In this document: positions 35,727 to 49,889 of the stretch, piece after piece
How positions within the stretch are numbered: position 1 is the stretch's first letter
Layout: each line of letters opens with the position of its first letter
Source: Paragordius varius
Lineage: Eukaryota; Nematomorpha
Assembly: GCA_964247055.1 (NCBI GenBank)
Contig: OZ176057.1
Coordinates: 4,092,001-4,156,000 of the forward strand
Direction of reading: 5' to 3'
DNA: 64,000 nucleotides
Program-made: the position numbers and the translations under genes
The notes under the pieces: generated by a model
Told to the model about the DNA's origin: nothing
The model's input: the letters and a program-made list of their open reading frames with translations, nothing else
Database searches by the model: none

Positions 35727-38700
35727 TCTATATATTTATAAAAATGGAAAATGCTGGCTTTGTGATCTGGTACAGGAAAATTGGTAGACCCAATCTAATC
35801 CAAATATCGAAAAAATATAATCAATAATGAATGCCCCGACAATAGCTTCGCCCTTTTTTTGAAATAGGCCCCCAGTTCGGGCCCACCCCGTATGAAAAAC
35901 GGTTTTTTTTGAAAACAGAAGTCCACAAAAATCGTGTCTTTGAGACAATTTTCCGGATAACGTGTTGGACCATTCAATTTCAAATATGATTTTTGTTTAC
36001 TTATTTTCGATTGCGCCGAACATAGCCGAGCCACTTTTTTGATTTAGGCCCTCTTTTTACCCGCTCCCCCCGTAAAATGCCACCTTTTTCAAAAAACAAA
36101 GTCCACAAAAATAATTTTTTAAATCGATTTTTCGCCCTAGGTATGAGACCGTAAAAATTCTATATGGATTCCACGTATTCCCTGTTAAAAGGCAAAAATT
36201 TTAGTCTACCGTTTATTTGATGATAGCTGCTGGGTAAGGAGCTACCCGCTAAAAACTGATTTTTCATATAACTTTGTGATCTGTTTCCGGAAAACCGGTG
36301 AACCCATTCAAATCCAAACATCGAAAAAATTTAATCATTAATGAAAGCCCCGACAATAGCTTCGCCCTTTTTTGGAATTAGGTCCCCAGTTCGGGCCCAC
36401 CCCGTGTGAAAAATGGGTTAAGTCAATTTTTTGGAGAACGTGTTGAACCATTCAATTTCAAATATGATTTTTGTTTACTTATTTTTGATCGCGCTGAACA
36501 TAGTCGACCCACTTTTTTGATTTAGACCCTTTTTTTACCCGCTACCCCCGTAAAATGCCATTTTTTTCAAAAAAAAACAAAGTCCACAAAAATATTTTTT
36601 TGATTGTATTTTTTTGTCCACGGTATGAGACTGTAAAAATTCGAGAAAGATTTTTCGTATTGCCTGTTAAAAGGCAAAAATTTTAGTCAAGCGTTTCTTT
36701 GATGATAGATGCTGAGTAAGGAGTATCTATCATATGTATAGCATGTTAAAAGATATATGGATATTAATACATTATTTATCCTCATCTATATATTTATAAA
36801 AATGGAAAATGCTGGCTTTGTGATCTGGTACAGGAAAATTGGTAGACCCAATCTAATCCAAATATCGAAAAAATATAATCAATAATGAATGCCCCGACAA
36901 TAGCTTCGCCCTTTTTTTGAAATAGGCCCCCAGTTCGGGCCCACCCCGTATGAAAAACGGTTTTTTTTTGAAAACAGAAGTCCACAAAAATCGTGTCTTT
37001 GAGACAATTTTCCGGATAACGTGTTGGACCATTCAATTTCAAATATGATTTTTGTTTACTTATTTTCGATTGCGCCGAACATAGCCGAGCCACTTTTTTG
37101 ATTTAGGCCCTCTTTTTACCCGCTCCCCCCGTAAAATGCCACCTTTTTCAAAAAACAAAGTCCACAAAAATAATTTTTTAAATCGATTTTTCGCCCTAGG
37201 TATGAGACCGTAAAAATTCTATATGGATTCCACGTATTCCCTGTTAAAAGGCAAAAATTTTAGTCTACCGTTTATTTGATGATAGCTGCTGGGTAAGGAG
37301 CTACCCGCTAAAAACTGATTTTTCATATAACTTTGTGATCTGTTTCCGGAAAACCGGTGAACCCATTCAAATCCAAACATCGAAAAAATTTAATCATTAA
37401 TGAAAGCCCCGACAATAGCTTCGCCCTTTTTTGGAATTAGGTCCCCAGTTCGGGCCCACCCCGTGTGAAAAATGGGTTAAGTCAATTTTTTGGAGAACGT
37501 GTTGAACCATTCAATTTCAAATATGATTTTTGTTTACTTATTTTTGATCGCGCTGAACATAGTCGACCCACTTTTTTGATTTAGACCCTTTTTTTACCCG
37601 CTACCCCCGTAAAATGCCATTTTTTTCAAAAAAAAACAAAGTCCACAAAAATATTTTTTTGATTGTATTTTTTTGTCCACGGTATGAGACTGTAAAAATT
37701 CGAGAAAGATTTTTCGTATTGCCTGTTAAAAGGCAAAAATTTTAGTCAAGCGTTTCTTTGATGATAGATGCTGAGTAAGGAGTATCTATCATATGTATAG
37801 CATGTTAAAAGATATATGGATATTAATACATTATTTATCCTCATCTATATATTTATAAAAATGGAAAATGCTGGCTTTGTGATCTGGTACAGGAAAATTG
37901 GTAGACCCAATCTAATCCAAATATCGAAAAAATATAATCAATAATGAATGCCCCGACAATAGCTTCGCCCTTTTTTTGAAATAGGCCCCCAGTTCGGGCC
38001 CACCCCGTATGAAAAACGGTTTTTTTTTGAAAACAGAAGTCCACAAAAATCGTGTCTTTGAGACAATTTTCCGGATAACGTGTTGGACCATTCAATTTCA
38101 AATATGATTTTTGTTTACTTATTTTCGATTGCGCCGAACATAGCCGAGCCACTTTTTTGATTTAGGCCCTCTTTTTACCCGCTCCCCCCGTAAAATGCCA
38201 CCTTTTTCAAAAAACAAAGTCCACAAAAATAATTTTTTAAATCGATTTTTCGCCCTAGGTATGAGACCGTAAAAATTCTATATGGATTCCACGTATTCCC
38301 TGTTAAAAGGCAAAAATTTTAGTCTACCGTTTATTTGATGATAGCTGCTGGGTAAGGAGCTACCCGCTAAAAACTGATTTTTCATATAACTTTGTGATCT
38401 GTTTCCGGAAAACCGGTGAACCCATTCAAATCCAAACATCGAAAAAATTTAATCATTAATGAAAGCCCCGACAATAGCTTCGCCCTTTTTTGGAATTAGG
38501 TCCCCAGTTCGGGCCCACCCCGTGTGAAAAATGGGTTAAGTCAATTTTTTGGAGAACGTGTTGAACCATTCAATTTCAAATATGATTTTTGTTTACTTAT
38601 TTTTGATCGCGCTGAACATAGTCGACCCACTTTTTTGATTTAGACCCTTTTTTTACCCGCTACCCCCGTAAAATGCCACCTTTTTCAAAAAACAAAGTCC

Positions 38701-41700
38701 ACAAAAATAATTTTTTAAATCGATTTTTCGCCCTAGGTATGAGACCGTAAAAATTCTATATGGATTCCACGTATTCCCTGTTAAAAGGCAAAAATTTTAG
38801 TCTACCGTTTATTTGATGATAGCTGCTGGGTAAGGAGCTACCCGCTAAAAACTGATTTTTCATATAACTTTGTGATCTGTTTCCGGAAAACCGGTGAACC
38901 CATTCAAATCCAAACATCGAAAAAATTTAATCATTAATGAAAGCCCCGACAATAGCTTCGCCCTTTTTTGGAATTAGGTCCCCAGTTCGGGCCCACCCCG
39001 TGTGAAAAATGGGTTAAGTCAATTTTTTGGAGAACGTGTTGAACCATTCAATTTCAAATATGATTTTTGTTTACTTATTTTTGATCGCGCTGAACATAGT
39101 CGACCCACTTTTTTGATTTAGACCCTTTTTTTACCCGCTACCCCCGTAAAATGCCATTTTTTTCAAAAAAAACAAAGTCCACAAAAATATTTTTTTGATT
39201 GTATTTTTTTGTCCACGGTATGAGACTGTAAAAATTCGAGAAAGATTTTTCGTATTGCCTGTTAAAAGGCAAAAATTTTAGTCAAGCGTTTCTTTGATGA
39301 TAGATGCTGAGTAAGGAGTATCTATCATATGTATAGCATGTTAAAAGATATATGGATATTAATACATTATTTATCCTCATCTATATATTTATAAAAATGG
39401 AAAATGCTGGCTTTGTGATCTGGTACAGGAAAATTGGTAGACCCAATCAAATCCAAATATCGAAAAAATATAATCATTAATGAATGCCCCGACAATAGCT
39501 TCGCCCTTTTTTTGAAATAGGCCCCCAGTTCGGGCCCACCCCGTATGAAAAACGGTTTTTTTTGAAAACAGAAGTCCACAAAAATCGTGTCTTTGAGACA
39601 ATTTTCCGGATAACGTGTTGGACCATTCAATTCCAAATATGATTTTTGTTTACTTATTTTCGATTGCGCCGAACATAGCCGAGCCACTTTTTTGATTTAG
39701 GCCCTCTTTTTACCCGCTCCCCCCGTAAAATGCCACCTTTTTCAAAAAACAAAGTCCACAAAAATAATTTTTTAAATCGATTTTTCGCCCTAGGTATGAG
39801 ACCGTAAAAATTCTATATGGATTCCACGTATTCCCTGTTAAAAGGCAAAAATTTTAGTCTACCGTTTATTTGATGATAGCTGCTGGGTAAGGAGCTACCC
39901 GCTAAAAACTGATTTTTCATATAACTTTGTGATCTGTTTCCGGAAAACCGGTGAACCCATTCAAATCCAAACCTCGAAAAAATTTAATCATTAATGAAAG
40001 CCCCGACAATAGCTTCGCCCTTTTTTGGAATTAGGTCCCCAGTTCGGGCCCACCCCGTGTGAAAAATGGGTTAAGTCAATTTTTTGGAGAACGTGTTGAA
40101 CCATTCAATTTCAAATATGATTTTTGTTTACTTATTTTTGATCGCGCTGAACATAGTCGACCCACTTTTTTGATTTAGACCCTTTTTTTACCCGCTACCC
40201 CCGTAAAATGCCACCTTTTTCAAAAAACAAAGTCCACAAAAATAATTTTTTAAATCGATTTTTCGCCCTAGGTATGAGACCGTAAAAATTCTATATGGAT
40301 TCCACGTATTCCCTGTTAAAAGGCAAAAATTTTAGTCTACCGTTTATTTGATGATAGCTGCTGGGTAAGGAGCTACCCGCTAAAAACTGATTTTTCATAT
40401 AACTTTGTGATCTGTTTCCGGAAAACCGGTGAACCCATTCAAATCCAAACATCGAAAAAATTTAATCATTAATGAAAGCCCCGACAATAGCTTCGCCCTT
40501 TTTTGGAATTAGGTCCCCAGTTCGGGCCCACCCCGTGTGAAAAATGGGTTAAGTCAATTTTTTGGAGAACGTGTTGAACCATTCAATTTCAAATATGATT
40601 TTTGTTTACTTATTTTTGATCGCGCTGAACATAGTCGACCCACTTTTTTGATTTAGACCCTTTTTTTACCCGCTACCCCCGTAAAATGCCACCTTTTTCA
40701 AAAAACAAAGTCCACAAAAATAATTTTTTAAATCGATTTTTCGCCCTAGGTATGAGACCGTAAAAATTCTATATGGATTCCACGTATTCCCTGTTAAAAG
40801 GCAAAAATTTTAGTCTACCGTTTATTTGATGATAGCTGCTGGGTAAGGAGCTACCCGCTAAAAACTGATTTTTCATATAACTTTGTGATCTGTTTCCGGA
40901 AAACCGGTGAACCCATTCAAATCCAAACATCGAAAAAATTTAATCATTAATGAAAGCCCCGACAATAGCTTCGCCCTTTTTTGGAATTAGGTCCCCAGTT
41001 CGGGCCCACCCCGTGTGAAAAATGGGTTAAGTCAATTTTTTGGAGAACGTGTTGAACCATTCAATTTCAAATATGATTTTTGTTTACTTATTTTTGATCT
41101 CGCTGAACATAGTCGACCCACTTTTTTGATTTAGACCCTTTTTTTACCCGCTACCCCCGTAAAATGCCATTTTTTTCAAAAAAAACAAAGTCCACAAAAA
41201 TATTTTTTTGATTGTATTTTTTTGTCCACGGTATGAGACTGTAAAAATTCGAGAAAGATTTTTCGTATTGCCTGTTAAAAGGCAAAAATTTTAGTCAAGC
41301 GTTTCTTTGATGATAGATGCTGAGTAAGGAGTATCTATCATATGTATAGCATGTTAAAAGATATATGGATATTAATACATTATTTATCCTCATCTATATA
41401 TTTATAAAAATGGAAAATGCTGGCTTTGTGATCTGGTACAGGAAAATTGGTAGACCCAATCAAATCCAAATATCGAAAAAATATAATCATTAATGAATGC
41501 CCCGACAATAGCTTCGCCCTTTTTTTGAAATAGGCCCCCAGTTCGGGCCCACCCCGTATGAAAAACGGTTTTTTTTTGAAAACAGAAGTCCACAAAAATC
41601 GTGTCTTTGAGACAATTTTCCGGATAACGTGTTGGACCATTCAATTTCAAATATGATTTTTGTTTACTTATTTTCGATTGCGCCGAACATAGCCGAGCCA

Positions 41701-44700
41701 CTTTTTTGATTTAGGCCCTCTTTTTACCCGCTCCCCCCGTAAAATGCCACCTTTTTCAAAAAACAAAGTCCACAAAAATAATTTTTTAAATCGATTTTTC
41801 GCCCTAGGTATGAGACCGTAAAAATTCTATATGGATTCCACGTATTCCCTGTTAAAAGGCAAAAATTTTAGTCTACCGTTTATTTGATGATAGCTGCTGG
41901 GTAAGGAGCTACCCGCTAAAAACTGATTTTTCATATAACTTTGTGATTTTCCGGAAAACCGGTGAACCCATTCAAATCCAAACATCGAAAAAATTTAATC
42001 ATTAATGAAAGCCCCGACAATAGCTTCGCCCTTTTTTGGAATTAGGTCCCCAGTTCGGGCCCACCCCGTGTGAAAAATGGGTTAAGTCAATTTTTTGGAG
42101 AACGTGTTGAACCATTCAATTTCAAATATGATTTTTGTTTACTTATTTTTGATCGCGCTGAACATAGTCGACCCACTTTTTTGATTTAGACCCTTTTTTT
42201 ACCCGCTACCCCCGTAAAATGCCACCTTTTTCAAAAAACAAAGTCCACAAAAATAATTTTTTAAATCGATTTTTCGCCCTAGGTATGAGACCGTAAAAAT
42301 TCTATATGGATTCCACGTATTCCCTGTTAAAAGGCAAAAATTTTAGTCTACCGTTTATTTGATGATAGCTGCTGGGTAAGGAGCTACCCGCTAAAAACTG
42401 ATTTTTCATATAACTTTGTGATCTGTTTCCGGAAAACCGGTGAACCCATTCAAATCCAAACATCGAAAAAATTTAATCATTAATGAAAGCCCCGACAATA
42501 GCTTCGCCCTTTTTTGGAATTAGGTCCCCAGTTCGGGCCCACCCCGTGTGAAAAATGGGTTAAGTCAATTTTTTGGAGAACGTGTTGAACCATTCAATTT
42601 CAAATATGATTTTTGTTTACTTATTTTTGATCGCGCTGAACATAGTCGACCCACTTTTTTGATTTAGACCCTTTTTTTACCCGCTACCCCCGTAAAATGC
42701 CATTTTTTTCAAAAAAAAACAAAGTCCACAAAAATATTTTTTTGATTGTATTTTTTTGTCCACGGTATGAGACTGTAAAAATTCGAGAAAGATTTTTCGT
42801 ATTGCCTGTTAAAAGGCAAAAATTTTAGTCAAGCGTTTCTTTGATGATAGATGCTGAGTAAGGAGTATCTATCATATGTATAGCATGTTAAAAGATATAT
42901 GGATATTAATACATTATTTATCCTCATCTATATATTTATAAAAATGGAAAATGCTGGCTTTGTGATCTGGTACAGGAAAATTGGTAGACCCAATCAAATC
43001 CAAATATCGAAAAAATATAATCATTAATGAATGCCCCGACAATAGCTTCGCCCTTTTTTTGAAATAGGCCCCCAGTTCGGGCCCACCCCGTATGAAAAAC
43101 GGTTTTTTTTTGAAAACAGAAGTCCACAAAAATCGTGTCTTTGAGACAATTTTCCGGATAACGTGTTGGACCATTCAATTCCAAATATGATTTTTGTTTA
43201 CTTATTTTCGATTGCGCCGAACATAGCCGAGCCACTTTTTTGATTTAGGCCCTCTTTTTACCCGCTCCCCCCGTAAAATGCCACCTTTTTCAAAAAACAA
43301 AGTCCACAAAAATAATTTTTTAAATCGATTTTTCGCCCTAGGTATGAGACCGTAAAAATTCTATATGGATTCCACGTATTCCCTGTTAAAAGGCAAAAAT
43401 TTTAGTCTACCGTTTATTTGATGATAGCTGCTGGGTAAGGAGCTACCCGCTAAAAACTGATTTTTCATATAACTTTGTGATCTGTTTCCGGAAAACCGGT
43501 GAACCCATTCAAATCCAAACATCGAAAAAATTTAATCATTAATGAAAGCCCCGACAATAGCTTCGCCCTTTTTTGGAATTAGGTCCCCAGTTCGGGCCCA
43601 CCCCGTGTGAAAAATGGGTTAAGTCAATTTTTTGGAGAACGTGTTGAACCATTCAATTTCAAATATGATTTTTGTTTACTTATTTTTGATCGCGCTGAAC
43701 ATAGTCGACCCACTTTTTTGATTTAGACCCTTTTTTTACCCGCTACCCCCGTAAAATGCCACCTTTTTCAAAAAACAAAGTCCACAAAAATATTTTTTTG
43801 ATTGTATTTTTTTGTCCACGGTATGAGACTGTAAAAATTCGAGAAAGATTTTTCGTATTGCCTGTTAAAAGGCAAAAATTTTAGTCAAGCGTTTCTTTGA
43901 TGATAGATGCTGAGTAAGGAGTATCTATCATATGTATAGCATGTTAAAAGATATATGGATATTAATACATTATTTATCCTCATCTATATATTTATAAAAA
44001 TGGAAAATGCTGGCTTTGTGATCTGGTACAGGAAAATTGGTAGACCCAATCAAATCCAAATATCGAAAAAATATAATCATTAATGAATGCCCCGACAATA
44101 GCTTCGCCCTTTTTTTGAAATAGGCCCCCAGTTCGGGCCCACCCCGTATGAAAAACGGTTTTTTTTTGAAAACAGAAGTCCACAAAAATCGTGTCTTTGA
44201 GACAATTTTCCGGATAACGTGTTGGACCATTCAATTCCAAATATGATTTTTGTTTACTTATTTTCGATTGCGCCGAACATAGCCGAGCCACTTTTTTGAT
44301 TTAGGCCCTCTTTTTACCCGCTCCCCCCGTAAAATGCCACCTTTTTCAAAAAACAAAGTCCACAAAAATAATTTTTTAAATCGATTTTTCGCCCTAGGTA
44401 TGAGACCGTAAAAATTCTATATGGATTCCACGTATTCCCTGTTAAAAGGCAAAAATTTTAGTCTACCGTTTATTTGATGATAGCTGCTGGGTAAGGAGCT
44501 ACCCGCTAAAAACTGATTTTTCATATAACTTTGTGATCTGTTTCCGGAAAACCGGTGAACCCATTCAAATCCAAACATCGAAAAAATTTAATCATTAATG
44601 AAAGCCCCGACAATAGCTTCGCCCTTTTTTGGAATTAGGTCCCCAGTTCGGGCCCACCCCGTGTGAAAAATGGGTTAAGTCAATTTTTTGGAGAACGTGT

Positions 44701-47700
44701 TGAACCATTCAATTTCAAATATGATTTTTGTTTACTTATTTTTGATCGCGCTGAACATAGTCGACCCACTTTTTTGATTTAGACCCTTTTTTTACCCGCT
44801 ACCCCCGTAAAATGCCACCTTTTTCAAAAAACAAAGTCCACAAAAATAATTTTTTAAATCGATTTTTCGCCCTAGGTATGAGACCGTAAAAATTCTATAT
44901 GGATTCCACGTATTCCCTGTTAAAAGGCAAAAATTTTAGTCTACCGTTTATTTGATGATAGCTGCTGGGTAAGGAGCTACCCGCTAAAAACTGATTTTTC
45001 ATATAACTTTGTGATCTGTTTCCGGAAAACCGGTGAACCCATTCAAATCCAAACATCGAAAAAATTTAATCATTAATGAAAGCCCCGACAATAGCTTCGC
45101 CCTTTTTTGGAATTAGGTCCCCAGTTCGGGCCCACCCCGTGTGAAAAATGGGTTAAGTCAATTTTTTGGAGAACGTGTTGAACCATTCAATTTCAAATAT
45201 GATTTTTGTTTACTTATTTTTGATCGCGCTGAACATAGTCGACCCACTTTTTTGATTTAGACCCTTTTTTTACCCGCTACCCCCGTAAAATGCCATTTTT
45301 TTCAAAAAAAAACAAAGTCCACAAAAATATTTTTTTGATTGTATTTTTTTGTCCACGGTATGAGACTGTAAAAATTCGAGAAAGATTTTTCGTATTGCCT
45401 GTTAAAAGGCAAAAATTTTAGTCAAGCGTTTCTTTGATGATAGATGCTGAGTAAGGAGTATCTATCATATGTATAGCATGTTAAAAGATATATGGATATT
45501 AATACATTATTTATCCTCATCTATATATTTATAAAAATGGAAAATGCTGGCTTTGTGATCTGGTACAGGAAAATTGGTAGACCCAATCAAATCCAAATAT
45601 CGAAAAAATATAATCATTAATGAATGCCCCGACAATAGCTTCGCCCTTTTTTTGAAATAGGTCCCCAGTTCGGGCCCACCCCGTGTGAAAAATGGGTTAA
45701 GTCAATTTTTTGGAGAACGTGTTGAACCATTCAATTTCAAATATGATTTTTGTTTACTTATTTTTGATCGCGCTGAACATAGTCGACCCACTTTTTTGAT
45801 TTAGACCCTTTTTTTACCCGCTACCCCCGTAAAATGCCACCTTTTTCAAAAAACAAAGTCCACAAAAATAATTTTTTAAATCGATTTTTCGCCCTAGGTA
45901 TGAGACCGTAAAAATTCTATATGGATTCCACGTATTCCCTGTTAAAAGGCAAAAATTTTAGTCTACCGTTTATTTGATGATAGCTGCTGGGTAAGGAGCT
46001 ACCCGCTAAAAACTGATTTTTCATATAACTTTGTGATCTGTTTCCGGAAAACCGGTGAACCCATTCAAATCCAAACATCGAAAAAATTTAATCATTAATG
46101 AAAGCCCCGACAATAGCTTCGCCCTTTTTTGGAATTAGGTCCCCAGTTCGGGCCCACCCCGTGTGAAAAATGGGTTAAGTCAATTTTTTGGAGAACGTGT
46201 TGAACCATTCAATTTCAAATATGATTTTTGTTTACTTATTTTTGATCTCGCTGAACATAGTCGACCCACTTTTTTGATTTAGACCCTTTTTTTACCCGCT
46301 ACCCCCGTAAAATGCCATTTTTTTCAAAAAAAACAAAGTCCACAAAAATATTTTTTTGATTGTATTTTTTTGTCCACGGTATGAGACTGTAAAAATTCGA
46401 GAAAGAATTTTCGTATTGCCTGTTAAAAGGCAAAAATTTTAGTCAAGCGTTTCTTTGATGATAGATGCTGAGTAAGGAGTATCTATCATATGTATAGCAT
46501 GTTAAAAGATATATGGATATTAATACATTATTTATCCTCATCTATATATTTATAAAAATGGAAAATGCTGGCTTTGTGATCTGGTACAGGAAAATTGGTA
46601 GACCCAATCAAATCCAAATATCGAAAAAATATAATCATTAATGAATGCCCCGACAATAGCTTCGCCTTTTTTTGAAATAGGCCCCCAGTTCGGGCCCACC
46701 CCGTATGAAAAACGGTTTTTTTTTGAAAACAGAAGTCCACAAAAATCGTGTCTTTGAGACAATTTTCCGGATAACGTGTTGGACCATTCAATTTCAAATA
46801 TGATTTTTGTTTACTTATTTTCGATTGCGCCGAACATAGCCGAGCCACTTTTTTGATTTAGGCCCTCTTTTTACCCGCTCCCCCCGTAAAATGCCACCTT
46901 TTTCAAAAAACAAAGTCCACAAAAATAATTTTTTAAATCGATTTTTCGCCCTAGGTATGAGACCGTAAAAATTCTATATGGATTCCACGTATTCCCTGTT
47001 AAAAGGCAAAAATTTTAGTCTACCGTTTATTTGATGATAGCTGCTGGGTAAGGAGCTACCCGCTAAAAACTGATTTTTCATATAACTTTGTGATCTGTTT
47101 CCGGAAAACCGGTGAACCCATTCAAATCCAAACATCGAAAAAATTTAATCATTAATGAAAGCCCCGACAATAGCTTCGCCCTTTTTTGGAATTAGGTCCC
47201 CAGTTCGGGCCCACCCCGTGTGAAAAATGGGTTAAGTCAATTTTTTGGAGAACGTGTTGAACCATTCAATTTCAAATATGATTTTTGTTTACTTATTTTT
47301 GATCGCGCTGAACATAGTCGACCCACTTTTTTGATTTAGACCCTTTTTTTACCCGCTACCCCCGTAAAATGCCACCTTTTTCAAAAAACAAAGTCCACAA
47401 AAATAATTTTTTAAATCGATTTTTCGCCCTAGGTATGAGACCGTAAAAATTCTATATGGATTCCACGTATTCCCTGTTAAAAGGCAAAAATTTTAGTCTA
47501 CCGTTTATTTGATGATAGCTGCTGGGTAAGGAGCTACCCGCTAAAAACTGATTTTTCATATAACTTTGTGATCTGTTTCCGGAAAACCGGTGAACCCATT
47601 CAAATCCAAACATCGAAAAAATTTAATCATTAATGAAAGCCCCGACAATAGCTTCGCCCTTTTTTGGAATTAGGTCCCCAGTTCGGGCCCACCCCGTGTG

Positions 47701-48968
47701 AAAAATGTGTTAAGTCAATTTTTTGGAGAACGTGTTGAACCATTCAATTTCAAATATGATTTTTGTTTACTTATTTTTGATCGCGCTGAACATAGTCGAC
47801 CCACTTTTTTGATTTAGACCCTTTTTTTACCCGCTACCCCCGTAAAATGCCATTTTTTTTAAAAAAAAAACAAAGTCCACAAAAATATTTTTTTGATTGT
47901 ATTTTTTTGTCCACGGTATGAGACTGTAAAAATTCGAGAAAGATTTTTCGTATTGCCTGTTAAAAGGCAAAAATTTTAGTCAAGCGTTTCTTTGATGATA
48001 GATGCTGAGTAAGGAGTATCTATCATATGTATAGCATGTTAAAAGATATATGGATATTAATACATTATTTATCCTCATCTATATATTTATAAAAATGGAA
48101 AATGCTGGCTTTGTGATCTGGTACAGGAAAATTGGTAGACCCAATCAAATCCAAATATCGAAAAAATATAATCATTAATGAATGCCCCGACAATAGCTTC
48201 GCCCTTTTTTTGAAATAGGCCCCCAGTTCGGGCCCACCCCGTATGAAAAACGGTTTTTTTTTGAAAACAGAAGTCCACAAAAATCGTGTCTTTGAGACAA
48301 TTTTCCGGATAACGTGTTGGACCATTCAATTTCAAATATGATTTTTGTTTACTTATTTTCGATTGCGCCGAACATAGCCGAGCCACTTTTTTGATTTAGG
48401 CCCTCTTTTTACCCGCTCCCCCCGTAAAATGCCACCTTTTTCAAAAAACAAAGTCCACAAAAATAATTTTTTAAATCGATTTTTCGCCCTAGGTATGAGA
48501 CCGTAAAAATTCTATATGGATTCCACGTATTCCCTGTTAAAAGGCAAAAATTTTAGTCTACCGTTTATTTGATGATAGCTGCTGGGTAAGGAGCTACCCG
48601 CTAAAAACTGATTTTTCATATAACTTTGTGATCTGTTTCCGGAAAACCGGTGAACCCATTCAAATCCAAACATCGAAAAAATTTAATCATTAATGAAAGC
48701 CCCGACAATAGCTTCGCCCTTTTTTGGAATTAGGTCCCCAGTTCGGGCCCACCCCGTGTGAAAAATGGGTTAAGTCAATTTTTTGGAGAACGTGTTGAAC
48801 CATTCAATTTCAAATATGATTTTTGTTTACTTATTTTTGATCGCGCTGAACATAGTCGACCCACTTTTTTGATTTAGACCCTTTTTTTACCCGCTACCCC
48901 CGTAAAATGCCATTTTTATCAAAAAAAAAACAAAGTCCACAAAAATAATTTTTTAAATCTATTTCTCC
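35727..48968. repeat. Higher-order tandem array inside the Helitron
   Basis: Ten units start with TCTATATATTTATA at 35727, 36785, 37844, 39380, 41393, 42927, 43983, 45520, 46541 and 48078. Each is built of related monomers: A (about 514 bp), B (about 544 bp, ends in the unit start) and C (about 478 bp, B-like first half joined to an A-like second half). The order is A-(C)n-B with n = 0, 0, 1, 2, 1, 0, 1, then a unit whose A switches to B/C type at about 45660, then n = 1, then A plus a truncated B. Copies of one monomer type are nearly identical, so amplification or homogenisation is recent. About 26 monomers in all. Repeated minus-strand frames of 86-106 codons ride on A. Confidence 0.92.
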
Positions 48969-49157
48969 CCCAAGTAAACAATAAATTAGTATGAATGCAC
49001 CGTTTTAAGATTCCTATGAAATCATAGCTATTAAATAATTTTTCGAAATAATCCACATATGTAGATCATTTTATTGTCCCTTTTTTCAAATAACCCCCTC
49101 CCCCCAGAAGTCCGAAGGACTTCCTCGGGCTGCGTAGCAGCACGAGATTTACGCTAG
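48969..49157. other. Unique 3' tail of the Helitron with two hairpins
   Basis: After the array breaks off there is an AT-rich spacer, a C-rich stretch (about 49094-49105), a perfect 7-bp hairpin GAAGTCC-GAA-GGACTTC (49107-49123) and, touching it, the terminal hairpin 49124-49146, followed by ATTTACG and CTAG. In Helitrons the terminal hairpin acts as the signal that ends rolling-circle transfer. Confidence 0.8.
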
Positions 49158-49889
49158 TATATTATAAAAAAATTATTTGTTCCATATTGTTATTATTATT
49201 TAAGTTTCTGACTTATATATATACCAAAGAGCTGGTATATATAATAAAGGCTATGCATCTTTTTAATCCCTCAAAAAATTTGTATTTTTTAAAAAATTTC
49301 GCGATTTTTGTTGCATTTTCCTCACATGCTTCTCACTGTTTCATAAATACATTAATCCGCAATTTTCAAATGCGAATAGTGAAAAAACCAATAAAATTTC
49401 ATTATGAATTTCCCTTTACTTTGGATAAAAGTATATATATATATATTATTTAATAACATAATTAATAAATATTCAATTGCAAAATGAATAAAGACCTTTT
49501 CTGCTATATATATGGAAGGTATCATCGCCCTACAAATTTGATTAAATTAACTGAACAAATAATTACCTATTACAACATGTGCTGAGAAATTAGTTTATTA
49601 AAAGGAAATATGAGCCCACAGCAAGGTAATTATACTAATTCCGTTGGAGGGCTACAGACCAGAATGGAGAACGGTTCCATCAAACGCTCAAACATATAGA
49701 AAAAAACTATACAAGTTCCAATAGTTGGTGACTACTATTGGAATCATTTTATGTCTGACTATTATATTCATTGTGTATAAATAAATTTAAATTCATATAT
49801 GTATTTGAAGTGTTGTTGTTACTATCTTCAGATTTGAAGCTTATCGTATTATTTTCTTCAAGAAAGGCGATCGAGAGCATCATTAATGT

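Larger units (their letters stand above)
35727..49157. mobile_element. Non-autonomous Helitron, 13.4 kb, filled by a tandem array
   Basis: The 5' terminus is TCTATATATTTATA directly after an A. The 3' terminus is a 10-bp-stem hairpin (49124-49146, loop GTA, one G-A mismatch), seven bases, then CTAG at 49154-49157, directly before a T. TC...CTRR between A and T with a subterminal 3' hairpin is diagnostic of Helitrons. The undamaged right arm of the host palindrome shows the empty site, GTCGAAA/TATATTATAA, which the two sides of the insertion rebuild exactly with no duplication. No Rep or helicase frame exists in it. About 13.2 kb is tandem repeat and only the last 189 bp are unique. Confidence 0.88.

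Noticed and set aside
35795-48386. Repeated minus-strand frames of 70-106 codons (MARLCSAQSKISKQK...) in the array
   Set aside because: They recur only because the DNA repeats, overlap each other in different frames, have no upstream context and resemble no protein. They are by-products of the tandem monomers.
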